In this document: positions 51,532 to 63,800 of the stretch, one piece after another
How positions within the stretch are numbered: position 1 is the stretch's first letter
Layout of the letters: each line of letters opens with the position of its first letter
Origin: Branchiostoma floridae
Lineage: Eukaryota; Chordata; Leptocardii; Amphioxiformes; Branchiostomatidae
Direction: 5' to 3'
DNA length: 64,000 nt
Assembly (NCBI RefSeq): GCF_000003815.2
Contig: NC_049993.1
Span: 2,532,477 to 2,596,476, forward strand
Position numbers and translations under genes: made by a program
The notes under the pieces: model-generated
The model's input: only the letters and a program-made list of their open reading frames with translations
Told to the model about the DNA's origin: nothing
The model's database searches: none

Positions 51532-51639
51532 TACTGCGTCATAACCAACGTGGAACGGGAACTTCTGATTGGTCCGCGGCGCCTGGCTATATGATAATCA
51601 CTGTTAGTTCCCGTATAGGTTTATAATTAATCGTACGTT

Positions 51640-52690
51640 TGAGGGGTCCTTATGCCTCTGTCACATTATCCACGATCTTCGGGCGTATCGATGGAAGATC
51701 GGCCGTATTTAAGATGGACAGAGGTTTGCACGTATTTTTCAACTGAAAACCGCCCCTGTCACATATACGCCATACTTTGTACCTTGTACAATTGTTGTGA
51801 AATAAAGTTATAATTACAAGCGAGGCTCGGGCGATTGTCGTCCGATCAATTTTCGCCAGGTGTGACAGGGGTATTACCCCAACTTCCTTGCTTACTCGGA
51901 ATACATGAATATATACCCTAAATGCTGGAGTGACGAGTGAGAGGGCGGACCCCATCAGCTGAATAATGGACGTTTGGGGTGAAGTTTTTTTTTTTGTGGT
52001 TCTCCTGTCGATTGGACAGATGAGGAGGCAGACAGGCTTTTTGCCTGCTTGCCTGACCTGCACATTACTTTTTATTGTGAAGGAGGGGTGTGCAATACCT
52101 TCTCCACCCTCTCGTCTACTGGAGCCCAAAGTCTCACAGGGGCAACTGTATACAACGTGTGAGGCGGCTCCAGCAGATGCAGCTTTGTTGCTTCGGTACC
52201 GGTCCATCTTGCAGAAACCTAGATCTTTATGATAGATATTTGACCAGGGAAAAATTTTTTTAAACAAAATTAAAAAAGCAAATAGGCAAACTGCACTCTA
52301 TGCCGCTATATGCGCAAATCCGGAAATGTACTCCCTCCCCTCAAGGGGCAGACGCTGGTAGTTATGATATCAAAAAGATTGCGGCCACAAACATATGTTT
52401 GTATCTCGATTATTTATTATAACGTCCTTGAGGAAACCTTGCTCTGTCTGGGTTCAAGGACGTTTATGGTTTTCTACTCCGGTCAAAACTCAACTACGAC
52501 GTACTTCAGCCAACTAGTGCGCCCTACTTGACAAGGCACGGCGTACTTCAGCCACATACCAAGTAGTCCAGACGAACTGGCTGTAATAACTTTCCCGAGT
52601 ACTTCGTGGTTGCCTGAAGTGCAGACTTACTCAACTTCGTCTTAATAAGCATAGCCTTTTTTAAAAATTATTTTCATGAATATACAAATA
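51640..52690. other. No gene recognised
   Basis: A 205-codon minus frame (52267-51650) and an 88-codon plus frame overlap here without any domain, codon-like pattern or splice context that would support them. Confidence 0.35.
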
Positions 52691-54260
52691 CAAAATAATG
52701 AACAGAAGAAAGCCTCCCATAAATTTTTTACTGCAGAAAAGAACAAAATCAAACGAAATCATACACTTAAATGTCAAAATTAAGCATAACTATGCACATA
52801 CATCAAGAAAAAAAAACAAGCGAAATCATAAGCACAAAGTTCCCCACTTACCCCGATGCTTCTCCAGCTTCCCCCTCCGAGACGCAATAAGACATTCTGT
52901 CTTTTGAAATATCGATGTAAGTGTTTTAAAGGACTGGAAATTTAAAATTCTAAAGCGTCTGGAACGGAAGCTGAAAATCTTACCCAATAGTATAATCAAG
53001 TTTTTTTAACCCTCATCCGACCGTTACATTTTTACGACGAATCTGACCGTATGGGGTCATTTTTGACCCCATTTTGTTTTGCTCATAGACATATTTCTGC
53101 TGGCTTATTTTGTCATTTCTATGTATTTACTGTTTCACTAACCTATGAAAAATATTTTGACAAGTTTTGGTGTCAGTAGTTATTACTCATTATCATAATT
53201 TATGCAGAAAATGAGAAAAACCCACATTTGCTCTGAAAATCTACCATACTAAACTTACTTAAACAATGTTTTGTTTTATCAATTTCTAAACAATAATTGT
53301 GATGATGCAATAATGCTGATAGCATAATAATGTTATTTAACAAGAAAAAATACAATATTTGTGAAAAGTAACGAATTTATTACTTAATTATGCACCATAT
53401 TCCGCCATCTAAACACATACATACAATTACTCTTGTCTATTTTCCCGCAAAGATCTTTCTTGTAGGTTCCTTCTGCACATTCTGTCCATATATTGTTTTT
53501 TAATTAAATAGAAACATTTTCACTTTCATTAGCATAGGTAATAAGTGTGTATTATCATAATTTATGCAGAATGTCGAAAAACTGTGTTTTACACTAAAAT
53601 ACTAAATTTCTTTCAAAATATTCCGTGTTTACTCATCTAAGCAACTATAACCTGTTGGTGCAATAGCAATAATGAGGAATGCCTGTTATTTTATTGAAAT
53701 ATCTTGATATTTATGTAATTAATGATTCATAATTGGCTGGGGTCATTTTTGACCCCACCGAACAAGACACAAACTTTCAAGTATAGCTTATACAATAATG
53801 GGCAAAACTCGGCGAAAAATTGGTAGATGTTGTAAGACATGTATACAAACAAATTCATGGAAGGAATTTTTTCTCTGATGAAAAATGTTGCTATGGCAGA
53901 TTAAAATATACGCCTGGGGTCAAAAATGACCCCATACGGTCGGATGAGGGTTAAGGGAGTGCACTTAAAGATAGATCTCCAAACATAACAACAAAGGAAT
54001 TTAATTCTAAAGTCAAACTGATTTCTTGTTTTAGCCAAGTTTGTACATTGTTCCAAAAAGATATCACATGAGGGCATTCCCAGAAGACATGAATGTACGA
54101 TTCTTCATCACTTTGACAGAAAGAACAGGTACTACATTCAATTAGATTACAAGTTTTTAAAACTTTGTTGCATGGTTAGTATTTATAAAGTATGTAAACG
54201 GTACTGAAAATACCAAGCATTGGGGTCAATAGTACATTTAGAGAAAGCCGTGAATACTTC
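52690..54260 (-). mobile_element. LINE 3' fragment, split by a MITE
   Basis: Minus strand at 54130-54000 encodes CSFCQSDEESYIHVFWECPH and SFWNNVQTWLK, the CxxC...H..FW.C end of an L1/Tx1-like reverse transcriptase protein. The text continues left of the MITE (53005 downward) with DYTIGKIFSFRSRR. Old and broken. Confidence 0.65.
53010..53950. mobile_element. piggyBac-like MITE, TTAA target
   Basis: CCCTCATCCGACCGT... at the left and its inverse at the right, each leading to GGGGTCATTTTTGACCCC; flanked by TTAA at 53006-53009 and 53951-53954. 941 bp, no transposase. The left TIR has a roughly 30-bp insert before GTATGGGGTC. Confidence 0.83.
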
Positions 54261-55330
54261 TATAAGCATAGCCTGGCTAAATCGCTCTCCTAGCCCGACA
54301 GTTACCGCTTCCTCAGCAACCCTAGCCAGCGACAGATTGATAGTGAAAACACAGGCTAGTAATAACCCAAACTACGTATTTTCAGCCATACTGCGAAATA
54401 GCTGGACTACAATCACAACGTCTTACTCCCAGCAATTTATACCCCACCGTGACACATAACGTTACAAGTATTATCCCCCAAATACACCGAGAACAAAACT
54501 TTTGACACATTCCAGTGCGTCGCCATTTTGAAAACCAGAAGAATGCCTTGAGGTTGGGGTTTTGGTCGTGTGTTTTTTTTAAATCAGCGGAAGAGGCGTC
54601 AGTACAACCTTTCTAAAATAAAAGCTACTTATCTGTGTAATAACCTGCATGCTTTGAAGCTTTTCAAACGGAAGACATCCTCCATTCCTTCACCTAGAAT
54701 CTGTACAGTAAATATGTTCCCACCTTTGACAAAAACTTGGTTACAGCGTCAGAGATCTTCAAGGTTGCAGTGCTGACCTGCCCGGGTGACACGTGAGCTG
54801 TAAATGCTGTCTAACCGGTTTAGGTCTCAGAACACAGTTCGCCTAGGGGGATTTACATAGTTAAGGACCCCAAAGTGAGATGGTTCGACGACTCAAAACC
54901 TATAGTAAGGCGCAGATGCAATTTACAAGAATTTAGTACGTTGATGTTACGGGTACAACCTACAAAATATCTGAAAATGAGCATAGATTTGCCGGCCTGT
55001 TTTTCTATAAAAGACACTTTGATTTGACCCCCAGCGGAGGTCATGGAACTGCAGTCGTCGCACAAAAAGTATCAAGGCGCAAATTCCCGCCGGCCGAAGA
55101 AGCAACGTTACCCAACTTATACAGTATCAACACCGATGTTTTCCTCTACCATTCACCACAGTTTCCGGGGGTTGCGGATAAATACTGTGTACTGAGACCT
55201 TGAACCTTTCAGACGTGGTCTGGAGATTTTTGGCGACGCCTCGGGGGCAAGCCTAATAGTATAGTTTGTGACTGTTTGCCAAGAATTCGAAAATTTTGTG
55301 AATATCAGGAATTTTTCAACAGACATGTGT
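54261..55330. other. No gene or element recognised
   Basis: Mixed-composition DNA, open frames under 80 codons, no motif found. Confidence 0.35.
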
Positions 55331-56070
55331 AGTGGCATCATCCCTTTAGAGGGGGAATCACTCGGGAATGGGTTGACGGATCTTTACGATATTTGGAATA
55401 TAGATAGTCAGAGTTGCCTTGATAATTAAATGCTAGTTATGTAAATCAGAGGCAAATTTGCATGATTAATGAGGACAGTTTAGAAATACACTGCATTTCA
55501 TGCTAGAATCCTTAAGAATATGCCATATGTAACTCAAAAAGAGAAAAAAATAATCGGCTTACTGTTAAGGATATATCCGATTGGCGAAAATTTCCGAAAT
55601 TTCACAGCAGTTCGTGCTTTTAAAAGGGTATAACTCGGGAAGGGTTTGACGGGTCACCTTGATTTTTGATATGTAGATAACTTCGGAGTTGCCTTCCATA
55701 AATAAGGGCTATTACTGCAAACAAGGGGCTAATCTGCATAAATAACGAGCGCAGTTTTTTAAGCCACAATATTTCATTACAACTAGGGCACTTAAAATTG
55801 ACATATGTAACTAGAAAAGAGAGAAACATCGATAGACATCAACTATGCAAATTGTTACCTAAATTACATAATTATTGAGAAATTGTTATTGTAGTGTTAA
55901 AAAATAATAAAAATTCCATTCTCGCGACATTTGGTAGCAACATGCACGTTAAGTTGAACATGCAGACGCGAGTCATGCAAATTAGGGTCTCAATTACATC
56001 ATTTATGAAAAAATGATGACTTCAATTGTATAATCAATGAGAAACATATATGATAGGTCACTCGTCATAA
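55330..56070 (+). repeat. Octamer-bearing family, two or three degenerate copies
   Basis: GGGTTGACGGATCTTTACGA near 55370 followed by GTAAATCAGAGGCAAATTTGCATGATTA near 55440; a second round near 55625-55760 and a third remnant to 56070. Confidence 0.55.
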
Positions 56071-57837
56071 GAGATCACCTTTCTTGTTAACAGCAATGCA
56101 CTACAAACTTCCATCGCGTAAAACAATCTTCATACATACAGCTAGGCGAAAGGATAGAACACAAATACAACAAACCTAGAACAACAATCATTAATACTTA
56201 TGAAAATAAAACCATCGCCATGGCAATATTTTTTCCCCACACTTATTAGTTCCTGGGGTCGTCAGGTATGAGTGGTCGTCAGGGTGCTGGATAAGGGGTG
56301 GGCTGCTTAAAGCTTTAGTAACCCACAGTTTATTAATTAAAAGAAGTCAAACTTAGCACAATTCTTGATCTTATTTACGGCGGTATAAATTACCCCATGT
56401 CCCTGTTAGTAAGACTAGAAATAGGGCTAAACATGAAATCACTTACAAAACGCGTGCAAATGAACTTTTTCAGGACTTAGATTATCGAAAACTAACATCC
56501 CTAGACTTGTGTCTTATGTATTCTTTTAAATAGGGAGGCAATTTTGAATTACGGGTGTTTGAGTGATTTTTCGACCTTATTTTTGATGTAAAAACAAGTT
56601 TGAAGTAAAAGGTAAAAAAATCCCTAGGATAGAAAGTTTGGTCTTACAGTCATGACGTATATCATATGAAAGATTTGGATTTTGGGGTGAAATATAGGAG
56701 CAATTTGAATAATGTATTTGTTTTTTGTAAACCGTTCTAACAGCCGTTCTAAAGCAACCAAGTAGGAATATTTCTAAAAAAAAAGACACAAGCTAGGCTT
56801 TGCAGCACACGTAAAATTCGAGGTACCGTACTTATACACATTGCTAATGTTCATTTAGTTTTGGCCAGACACGTACGAGAGGTTACTTTTCTAACTATCA
56901 TGATGTTTTGGAATATGTTAAAGTACTTGTTAACGTTATTGCAAATTTGGTGATCGTAAGTGGTTTTGAAATTATAAGAGGGGGGGGGGGCGAATGAGCT
57001 CACCGAACCTCAATTTAAGCACCCCCCCCCCCCCCCCAGCCAAGGCCAAGGAATGCCAAGAAGCCCAGTCTGGATAGGGTTAAGCGTTGCAAGAGTTATT
57101 CAAAATCACTCCACCGCTCAGAGATTGCAAAAAAAGTGGCCTGAGTAAGGTTATGGAGAGAATAGCATCTATCAGCAGCACATAAAAAAAACTATGGGTT
57201 GTTCCTGGGTGTCGAATGACAAAACATTTTAGAACATAAACAATATAAGACAAAAGAGGGTCTCAGAGTAGAGTACATTGTCACCTTTTGCTTGGCATAA
57301 GTTACATTCTACTAGTATGGACATTATTCAAGATATTTCAAGTGACTTCTTGTTTTTGAAGCAGTGCTTTCAGTACGGATACCATTGTTAGAGGGTCTGC
57401 ATGCTCTTTTACGTAAGGCGTAGGCAACCTATTTTTATTTCCCGTAACTCGTAGGGAAATCCCTCTTATCTACGTAATTCGTAGCGAGGCGACCAAATTT
57501 AGCGTAATACGTGGTTTTTTTTCTAAATTCAGCGTAAATCGTTGTCGGGACCCCCATACATACCCTCTTGAATACGAGAATCGAGATGCAAATCTTTTAA
57601 AAACCTTAGAATTCTTTTCGGAGAATCGTTTTCAGATGAAACGATTACGTATAGCTCCCACGTTTGTTCAGGGGAAGAAGTAACGCTGTGTCGAACTCTG
57701 ATTGGTTAGACAATAACAACAGTGGAAATCTACTGGTGTGTCGCTGCGTGATACAGTCGTGGTGGACGCATGGGTTAGAAGTGATACTGAGGAGGCTGGG
57801 AAAGTTGTTAGAGTCTTTTTCCTAAAAGGCCGCAGCA
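56071..57837. other. No gene; contains a G-run/C-run pair
   Basis: G11 at 56980-56990 and C16 at 57022-57037, 31 bp apart. Text near 57060 (CCCAGTCTGGATAGGGTTA) resembles 13715-13735. Nothing exon-like. Confidence 0.4.
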
Positions 57838-58113
57838 NNNNNNNNNNNNNNNNNNNNNNNNNNNNNNNNNNNNNNNNNNNNNNNNNNNNNNNNNNNNNNN
57901 NNNNNNNNNNNNNNNNNNNNNNNNNNNNNNNNNNNNNNNNNNNNNNNNNNNNNNNNNNNNNNNNNNNNNNNNNNNNNNNNNNNNNNNNNNNNNNNNNNNN
58001 NNNNNNNNNNNNNNNNNNNNNNNNNNNNNNNNNNNNNNNNNNNNNNNNNNNNNNNNNNNNNNNNNNNNNNNNNNNNNNNNNNNNNNNNNNNNNNNNNNNN
58101 NNNNNNNNNNNNN
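57838..58113. other. Assembly gap (276 N)
   Basis: Run of N upstream of the cytochrome P450 gene; promoter elements could be hidden here. Confidence 0.99.
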
Positions 58114-58503
58114 ACTTTTGAATTGGAAAAATTTGCAGCGAACTGACATCCCAGTGAACGTTTTCCGTATAATTGTCTTTCTAAATTTAGCGACACATAT
58201 CGTAGCTCTTCTTTGCCACTGCCTTTTTTTCAATTTACAAAGACCCTTTTTAAGGGAGAAAGCCTGATGGGCGTGAATATTTTCCACTAACATAATTAAC
58301 ACGGCCGAATATTAGGCTATACGTAACCTGTAACGTTTACACGCTCTCATGTTCCATCGCTGTTGTATTGGCCAACTAGGTCAGTTTGTGTAGAGGGTGT
58401 AAGTGTGCTACATGCCAGCTTGTTTAACTCAGGGAATTGAACAAATTCAGATCATTTCTAGCAGGTTCTTTCTCACTCTTCACGTTTCTAGTGCCCAACA
58501 GCG

Positions 58504-58701
58504 ATGTCAACGGGCAACTTGCGCCAGACTGTACATTCAAACATAGTCACAGCCGCTGGGTTGTGTCTGTTGGCTGTATTTGTGGCACTACTACTGAAGA
58601 TTGCGTTTATTGTTCAGCGGAAACTCAGAGTGTTGAGGGCACTGAAGAAGGACTTCCCTGTGCCGCCAGGGGCACACTGGCTCCTGGGACACCTGGTCTT
58701 T
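58504..58701 (+). CDS. CYP4-like exon 1
   Basis: ATG at 58504 after an in-frame upstream stretch; 66 codons, donor TTT|GTAAGT. Signal anchor plus Pro-rich hinge ending GHLVF. Phase 0. Confidence 0.82.
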
Positions 58702-60000
58702 GTAAGTCAGATTTTTTCTATTGAGATCTATTTGTCAAAGTTTATGCTATTGTTTTTTTTTTTCTATTTTGCTTTTGGACAGACGGGGACAATGTGGCAC
58801 TGCACTCAAGTTTTTGTAACTTATATTAACATTGCAACATACACAGTACAGACAGAAGGTAAAGATAGTCCTTTACCTCCCCGACTGAAGTCAGGTACCC
58901 ATTTTTTACACCTGGGTGAAGTGAGGAAGGTCGTGTAAAGTGCCTTTCCCAAGGGCACAACGTCGGGGTGGGGCACGGTGGGGATCGAACTCAGAACCTC
59001 TAGGTTCCGAGCCGAACGCTCTACCAGTTACGCCACGCCCGACGCCCGATGCTATTGTTTAGACTTTAGAAACAAGGTGTGGAAGTAAGGTAGGATAAGA
59101 AAATTATGGTAAGGAGAGAGCTACAATTATGACATTTTAGGCTACTAGTAAATATAACGTTACATTAAAACTCTCAGCAGGTGTTCAGACGATAAAGTTT
59201 ACTAGTGTTAAATATAAGCCCTTTCGCACAATCACCCATGCATGCGCGTGAGACTGGAATTCTGGGTAATATGTGAAAGGTGAAGGCCCATGAGACGTAA
59301 ACAGTCCCGTCTCGACCATTTTTTTTCGATATGCGCAACAAGTTCCAGACTGTAATAATAATGGCGACTACAAAATGGCAGAATTTCTGTCACCCGCGCA
59401 TGTGTACTCGAATATGCGAAAGGGATTATAAGCCCTATCACAGAGATCAGAACGCATGTGTGCAATGGGTATTGATGCGTTTTTAAATTTTCAAAAAAAT
59501 GAATTCCATATGAGTTGTTCAATTTATTGTAATCTTCGAACATTTCAGCTCGCCAACGGCGAACGGGAATTCTTCAGGTTTGAAAAAGAATGGGCAATTC
59601 TATACCCGCACGCCCACATCTTCAAGCATGGTCCGCTGGATTGTATACTGTCAGTTAATCACCCGGACTACATCAAGACGGTACTACAGCGGCCAGGTCG
59701 GTTATTTAGATTTTGTCATTTGATATCTATAGATTTTGCTAAATTCGGAGGTCTGTTTTGTCTGGAAACGTTTTTATCCTAAAGGTTTTCTTTTCTTTCT
59801 TGGTTGCCTGCATTTTATAAAACTTCTACATTGTCTATGAAAGAAAAAAAAAATTATTCAAGTAGTTTTTACCATTCGTCGGTGCAAATTTCTCCAGTAA
59901 TTTGTGCTAAAAATTGAGACAAGTTAATCATAATACCCTTTTTTCTATTTTACAGACAAGAAAGATGAAAGACTCTACGGCCTACTGCGACCCTGGCTCG
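58504..60000 (+). CDS. CYP4-like cytochrome P450, 5' part (3 exons)
   Basis: Exons 58504-58701, 59549-59696 and 59956-60000 join in one frame of about 130 residues. The product starts with an ER signal anchor (LCLLAVFVALLLKIAFIV), a basic halt region and the proline-rich hinge FPVPPGAHWLLGHL. It then gives the helix A/beta1 part HPDYIKTVLQRP and ends LYGLLRPWLG, the CYP4 stretch just before helix C. CYP4 enzymes are heme mono-oxygenases of fatty acids, eicosanoids and xenobiotics on the ER membrane. Exon 4 (starting near GDGLL) and the heme-binding Cys exon are not found before 64000, so the gene runs off the window or was truncated by repeats. Confidence 0.83.
58756..59048 (-). mobile_element. 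tRNA-derived SINE in CYP4 intron 1
   Basis: Flanked by ATGCTATTGTTT at 58744-58755 and 59049-59060. Minus strand: tRNA-like head with A-box TGGCGTAACTGGT and B-box GAGTTCGATCCCC (59040-58980), a body with GGGCACTTTACACGACC-like text, and an A-rich 3' tail (T-run on plus, 58756-58775). Confidence 0.82.
59549..59696 (+). CDS. CYP4-like exon 2
   Basis: Acceptor CATTTCAG, donor CCAG|GTCGGT. Encodes LANGEREFFRFEKEW, HIFKHGPLDCIL and NHPDYIKTVLQRP, typical of the N-terminal beta sheet and helix B of CYP4. Confidence 0.83.
59956..60000 (+). CDS. CYP4-like exon 3
   Basis: 45-nt exon, acceptor ATTTTACAG, donor CTCG|GTTAGT. Encodes DKKDERLYGLLRPWLG, the CYP4 signature before helix C; such a short third exon is usual in CYP4 genes. 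Confidence 0.8.
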
Positions 60001-60879
60001 GTTAGTTATTTTCTATGTCTTGTGTACACAATGTTGGATTATATCATTGGGTGTATTTTTCTTAATCAACTAAATTCAGAATATTATGCTGGTACCAAAA
60101 CATTAACGAAACCATAGTTTAATGACCCCCTACCTTTGCCAAATAATTTCAATAGTTAATTATGCAAATTAGGTCTTCAATTGCATAATGTTTATCTATT
60201 AGAGTTCTTCTAATTGTCTGTTACAAATATGAGATGTTGGAAAAATCTTACAATTTTCCTCCTTATGTATGCGAATAGAATTCCGATGTTCACAATCTAT
60301 ATTTGACTATGTGAAACATGAGTCATGCTTCCTACATACCAAATATCATGGCGATCCGCCGACCCCTTGTTAAGTTATTCCCTTTCACTTTAAGTTTGAC
60401 ACTAAAACGGTCCCATTGGTTCCATCGCTAGGGGCACCAGGGAATCTAAACCTACATCAGTCATTTTTTGCTTCAAGAGCTATCTACCGGCCAAAAATCA
60501 AACTCAAGATGTCAATCCCATACGTTCGACTGCAGTGCCATAACAAGGCGATAGGAGGCCTAAAATCTAATCACCTACCCACAAACCAAATATTAACATA
60601 ATCTATCCAGGGGTTCTAAAGTCATGCTTGTCTTGTACGAACCCACAAACCCAAGCATGACACCGAAAACATAACCTTTTTGGCAAAGGTAACAATACGA
60701 TTATGTACACTGTTGTGATAATTTCCTGTGCACCCTCTGATGATAATGCTTCGTCAAAAATCACGAACCCTTCTTTATTTCTTTGAAAAATAAACAGCAC
60801 GCCCGCTACATGGCATTTGTTTGTTTTCCTTACCTACTTACCATGTACCAACGAAAACAATCTCAAGACAGCTACCGTG

Positions 60880-61310
60880 TCTAAATAGAGGCAGTCAATA
60901 GCTTAATTGAAATTCGAGGTGAGCAAATTTTGTGTTGTTTGACAGTGGAAACACTTCAATATGAACAAGCGTTCGTAGAACTCAACCTTCGTGAAATGGG
61001 CTAAGGTGTGGTGGTTGGAGGGTGTTTTTTATAGACATCTCAGGGGCTAGCCTTACAGAAAATGATACGTTCGATTGGCAAAAATTCTCGGAACTTTTTT
61101 CGCGCCTATGTAGCTGTATCATCCCTTTGAAGTGGAATAGTTTGCGTTGACAGATTGTCATAATATTTGGAATGCAGATAGCTTTTGTCATGGGCCGTGA
61201 GCGAGCGAGTGAGATAGCTTTGGAGATGCCTTACATAATCAATTTTTATCATGCAAATCAGGGGCTAATTTGCATAAATAATGAGGACAGTTTATTTTAA
61301 TAATAATAAC
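60880..61310 (+). repeat. Octamer-bearing family copy
   Basis: TTGACAGATTGTCATAATAT near 61147, then CATGCAAATCAGGGGCTAATTTGC near 61250 and ATAATGAGGAC. Same order as 1255-1800. Confidence 0.6.
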
Positions 61311-62929
61311 TAGGTGTATTTTGCCAGCCAGTAGGTACCCAAATTATACGCCTACTTCATTTCAAAATAGCAGATACTCAAAGATAAGACACATTAGTCA
61401 ATCCCAAGTCACCATGAGGACTTTATATTAGGTGATATTTGTATTTGAACATAATTAAGTCTGAATTATGTTGAATAAAAGAATATCTAAGCCACAATAA
61501 TTGATTTTTTAAAAAATTGACCAAGAAAATATTCATCTATTTGAATTCATTTGAATAGTTTATAAACATTTTGAAAGTAACTGTGCAAAATATTTTTTAG
61601 AATAATTGTGAAACCTCTGTGTGATTCTTTCACATTTAAACTTTGCCAAATGGTAAAATTAGTTAATTGCCCCCATAAAAGTAAGCCATATTGTTGCCTC
61701 TGTATATTTTTAGATTTCTCTGCTGGGCACTGGTGGATCCTTTGTGGTGGGTCATTGCTGCATTGACACCCAACCATACTTTGCAAGGATGTGTGAATTG
61801 CTATCTTCCTAGCCCAATGACCCATTTACAAAATGTTACAAAAAATGGTAGAAAATGGTAAATAATGGTAGAATGCTGTTATCATTATTTAGAAACCATT
61901 AGAAGTACATAATTCCACACCATGAAAATTTCCAAAGTTTTACAGGACCGGGGAAATATTTATAAAATTGAAATAATGTTGAAAATATTTCTGAAGTATC
62001 AAATGTCTATTCTAGATTCAAAACTTTAAAATCTAAACAATTCTAAACAATGACAACAAACATCCGCACGATGACTTGGAATGGACTCTAGCTGACAAAG
62101 AGAGAAATATTAGCCTAACTGAGTTGTGTACTAGTATGTCCGATTGGTAAAAAATCCCGGAATTGACAGCAAGTTTTCCGCACGTACGCAATAGAAAAAT
62201 CCCTTTAGATGGTAATAACAAGGGAAGGGTTGACGGATCAATATTGTCAATATTGACGACTTGATACATTGCATGGACGTTTCTACAAAGTGATATTATA
62301 AATTATAGTTTTTCTTTGTACAGCCCCCTTTACAGATCATTATTTCCGACGTGTTGCTTGCAACAATGATGATGTAGCATTCTTTGTTCCACAATGAAGT
62401 CCACTACATTGTGCATCCTATATGTCTAATGTACAATCCCTATAAACAATCTCATCAATGACTAAAAGTTACTGTGAAAAACAAACCCTGCTTTGTTCAA
62501 CAATGTATTGTACCGGTAGTAACTGTTAAATGTACAACCCTTTTAAAACGTATAATATAGGGCCCTGGAAACAATATCACCATTGCCCTTATTCATTGCC
62601 CTTAATCTACAGATTATCAAATCTTATAGGAAACATTTACACCCCGTCATGTATAATGTACTGTCCCTATAGTACCATTGTCTTGTAACCGTCTGGTATA
62701 TATAAGTCGTGCTGTCCTCTATTGCGCAACTATGACCTTTGGGGTCACTTCCTGTGGGGAGCCCATGCGCAACTAGCTGCAGCACACGCAGAATGACGTA
62801 ACTCCTAAATATAAACCACTATTGCGTAATCGCCACACTTAGCACACTATACACTATTTTTCAAGTACAAACATCCCCTGCAAAACCGTCAAAAGCCACT
62901 AAACAAAAAAAACGCCTCGTACGTTTCTC

Positions 62930-63800
62930 CTCCGTCTCAAGAGCTACCCACATACCAAATATCAGATCAGTCTGTCTTGGCGTGAAGGAGATGTGTTGTT
63001 CACAGACACAGAGTGTCGAATGTTTCTACACATACCTATTGTATTATGCAAATCACCACCTAATTTGCATAACAAGCATACAATTATGTACATCATTACG
63101 TAAGCTGTCAGCATACCTACAGTCATTAACATCCATCAACCCCTTCTAGCATTATTCCTTCTCAAAACCTAAAACAAGAATTACTTTCAACGCCCCTGCG
63201 AAACCCCTAGGTGACCAAAACTTACACACCTTACTATGCTTTTACACAGCTACCTACCACTTAAAAATCATCACCCAAACAAGTCCCAAACAAAAAATAG
63301 CAAAACCGGAAGTTCCGCTGCAGTACCATAACACGCCGCTAGAGCCCCCTGCCGTAACGCAATTCCTGCCATTACTTTGTCATGTCTAATTCTACCCACA
63401 TACCAAATATCAAAACCATCCATCCACGCGTTCCCTAGTTATCAAGCTGACAAACGACCACCTGACATCAAAACAACACTGACCACAAACCCTTCGTTTC
63501 ACGAAGGGAATTATATCAACACAGATGAGCTTTCATGCTAGCTTAAAGTGAATATTGCACATTCTACTAACTTTATGTAACGATGCACTGCTTTGCATCG
63601 ATAAATAAGGCATTATGTTAACCTCTACCTACAGCACATACTTTTCTAAAACGATGAATACTCAGTAATCCCTTCTGGACTCATTCTTCTAACAAGTTAG
63701 AAAAAAAAAGACTCACTGCAGTGTTCAAAACAAGCCGCTAGGGGTTGGGGTTGGGGGTGGTGGCAAACCTACAACCCTTGTAACCCTGCTTCAAAACATT
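62930..63800 (-). repeat. Octamer-bearing family, inverted copies
   Basis: ACATACCAAATATC blocks (62950, 63400), TATGCAAATCACCACCTAAT near 63048 and GCCGCTAG near 63343 and 63733, in inverse order. Confidence 0.6.

Noticed and set aside
51650-52267. 205-codon minus-strand frame
   Set aside because: No motif, no splice sites in a sensible place, average composition like the surrounding noncoding DNA.
58980-59040. Genuine tRNA gene in the P450 intron
   Set aside because: It is the head of a SINE with A-rich tail and a 12-bp target duplication.
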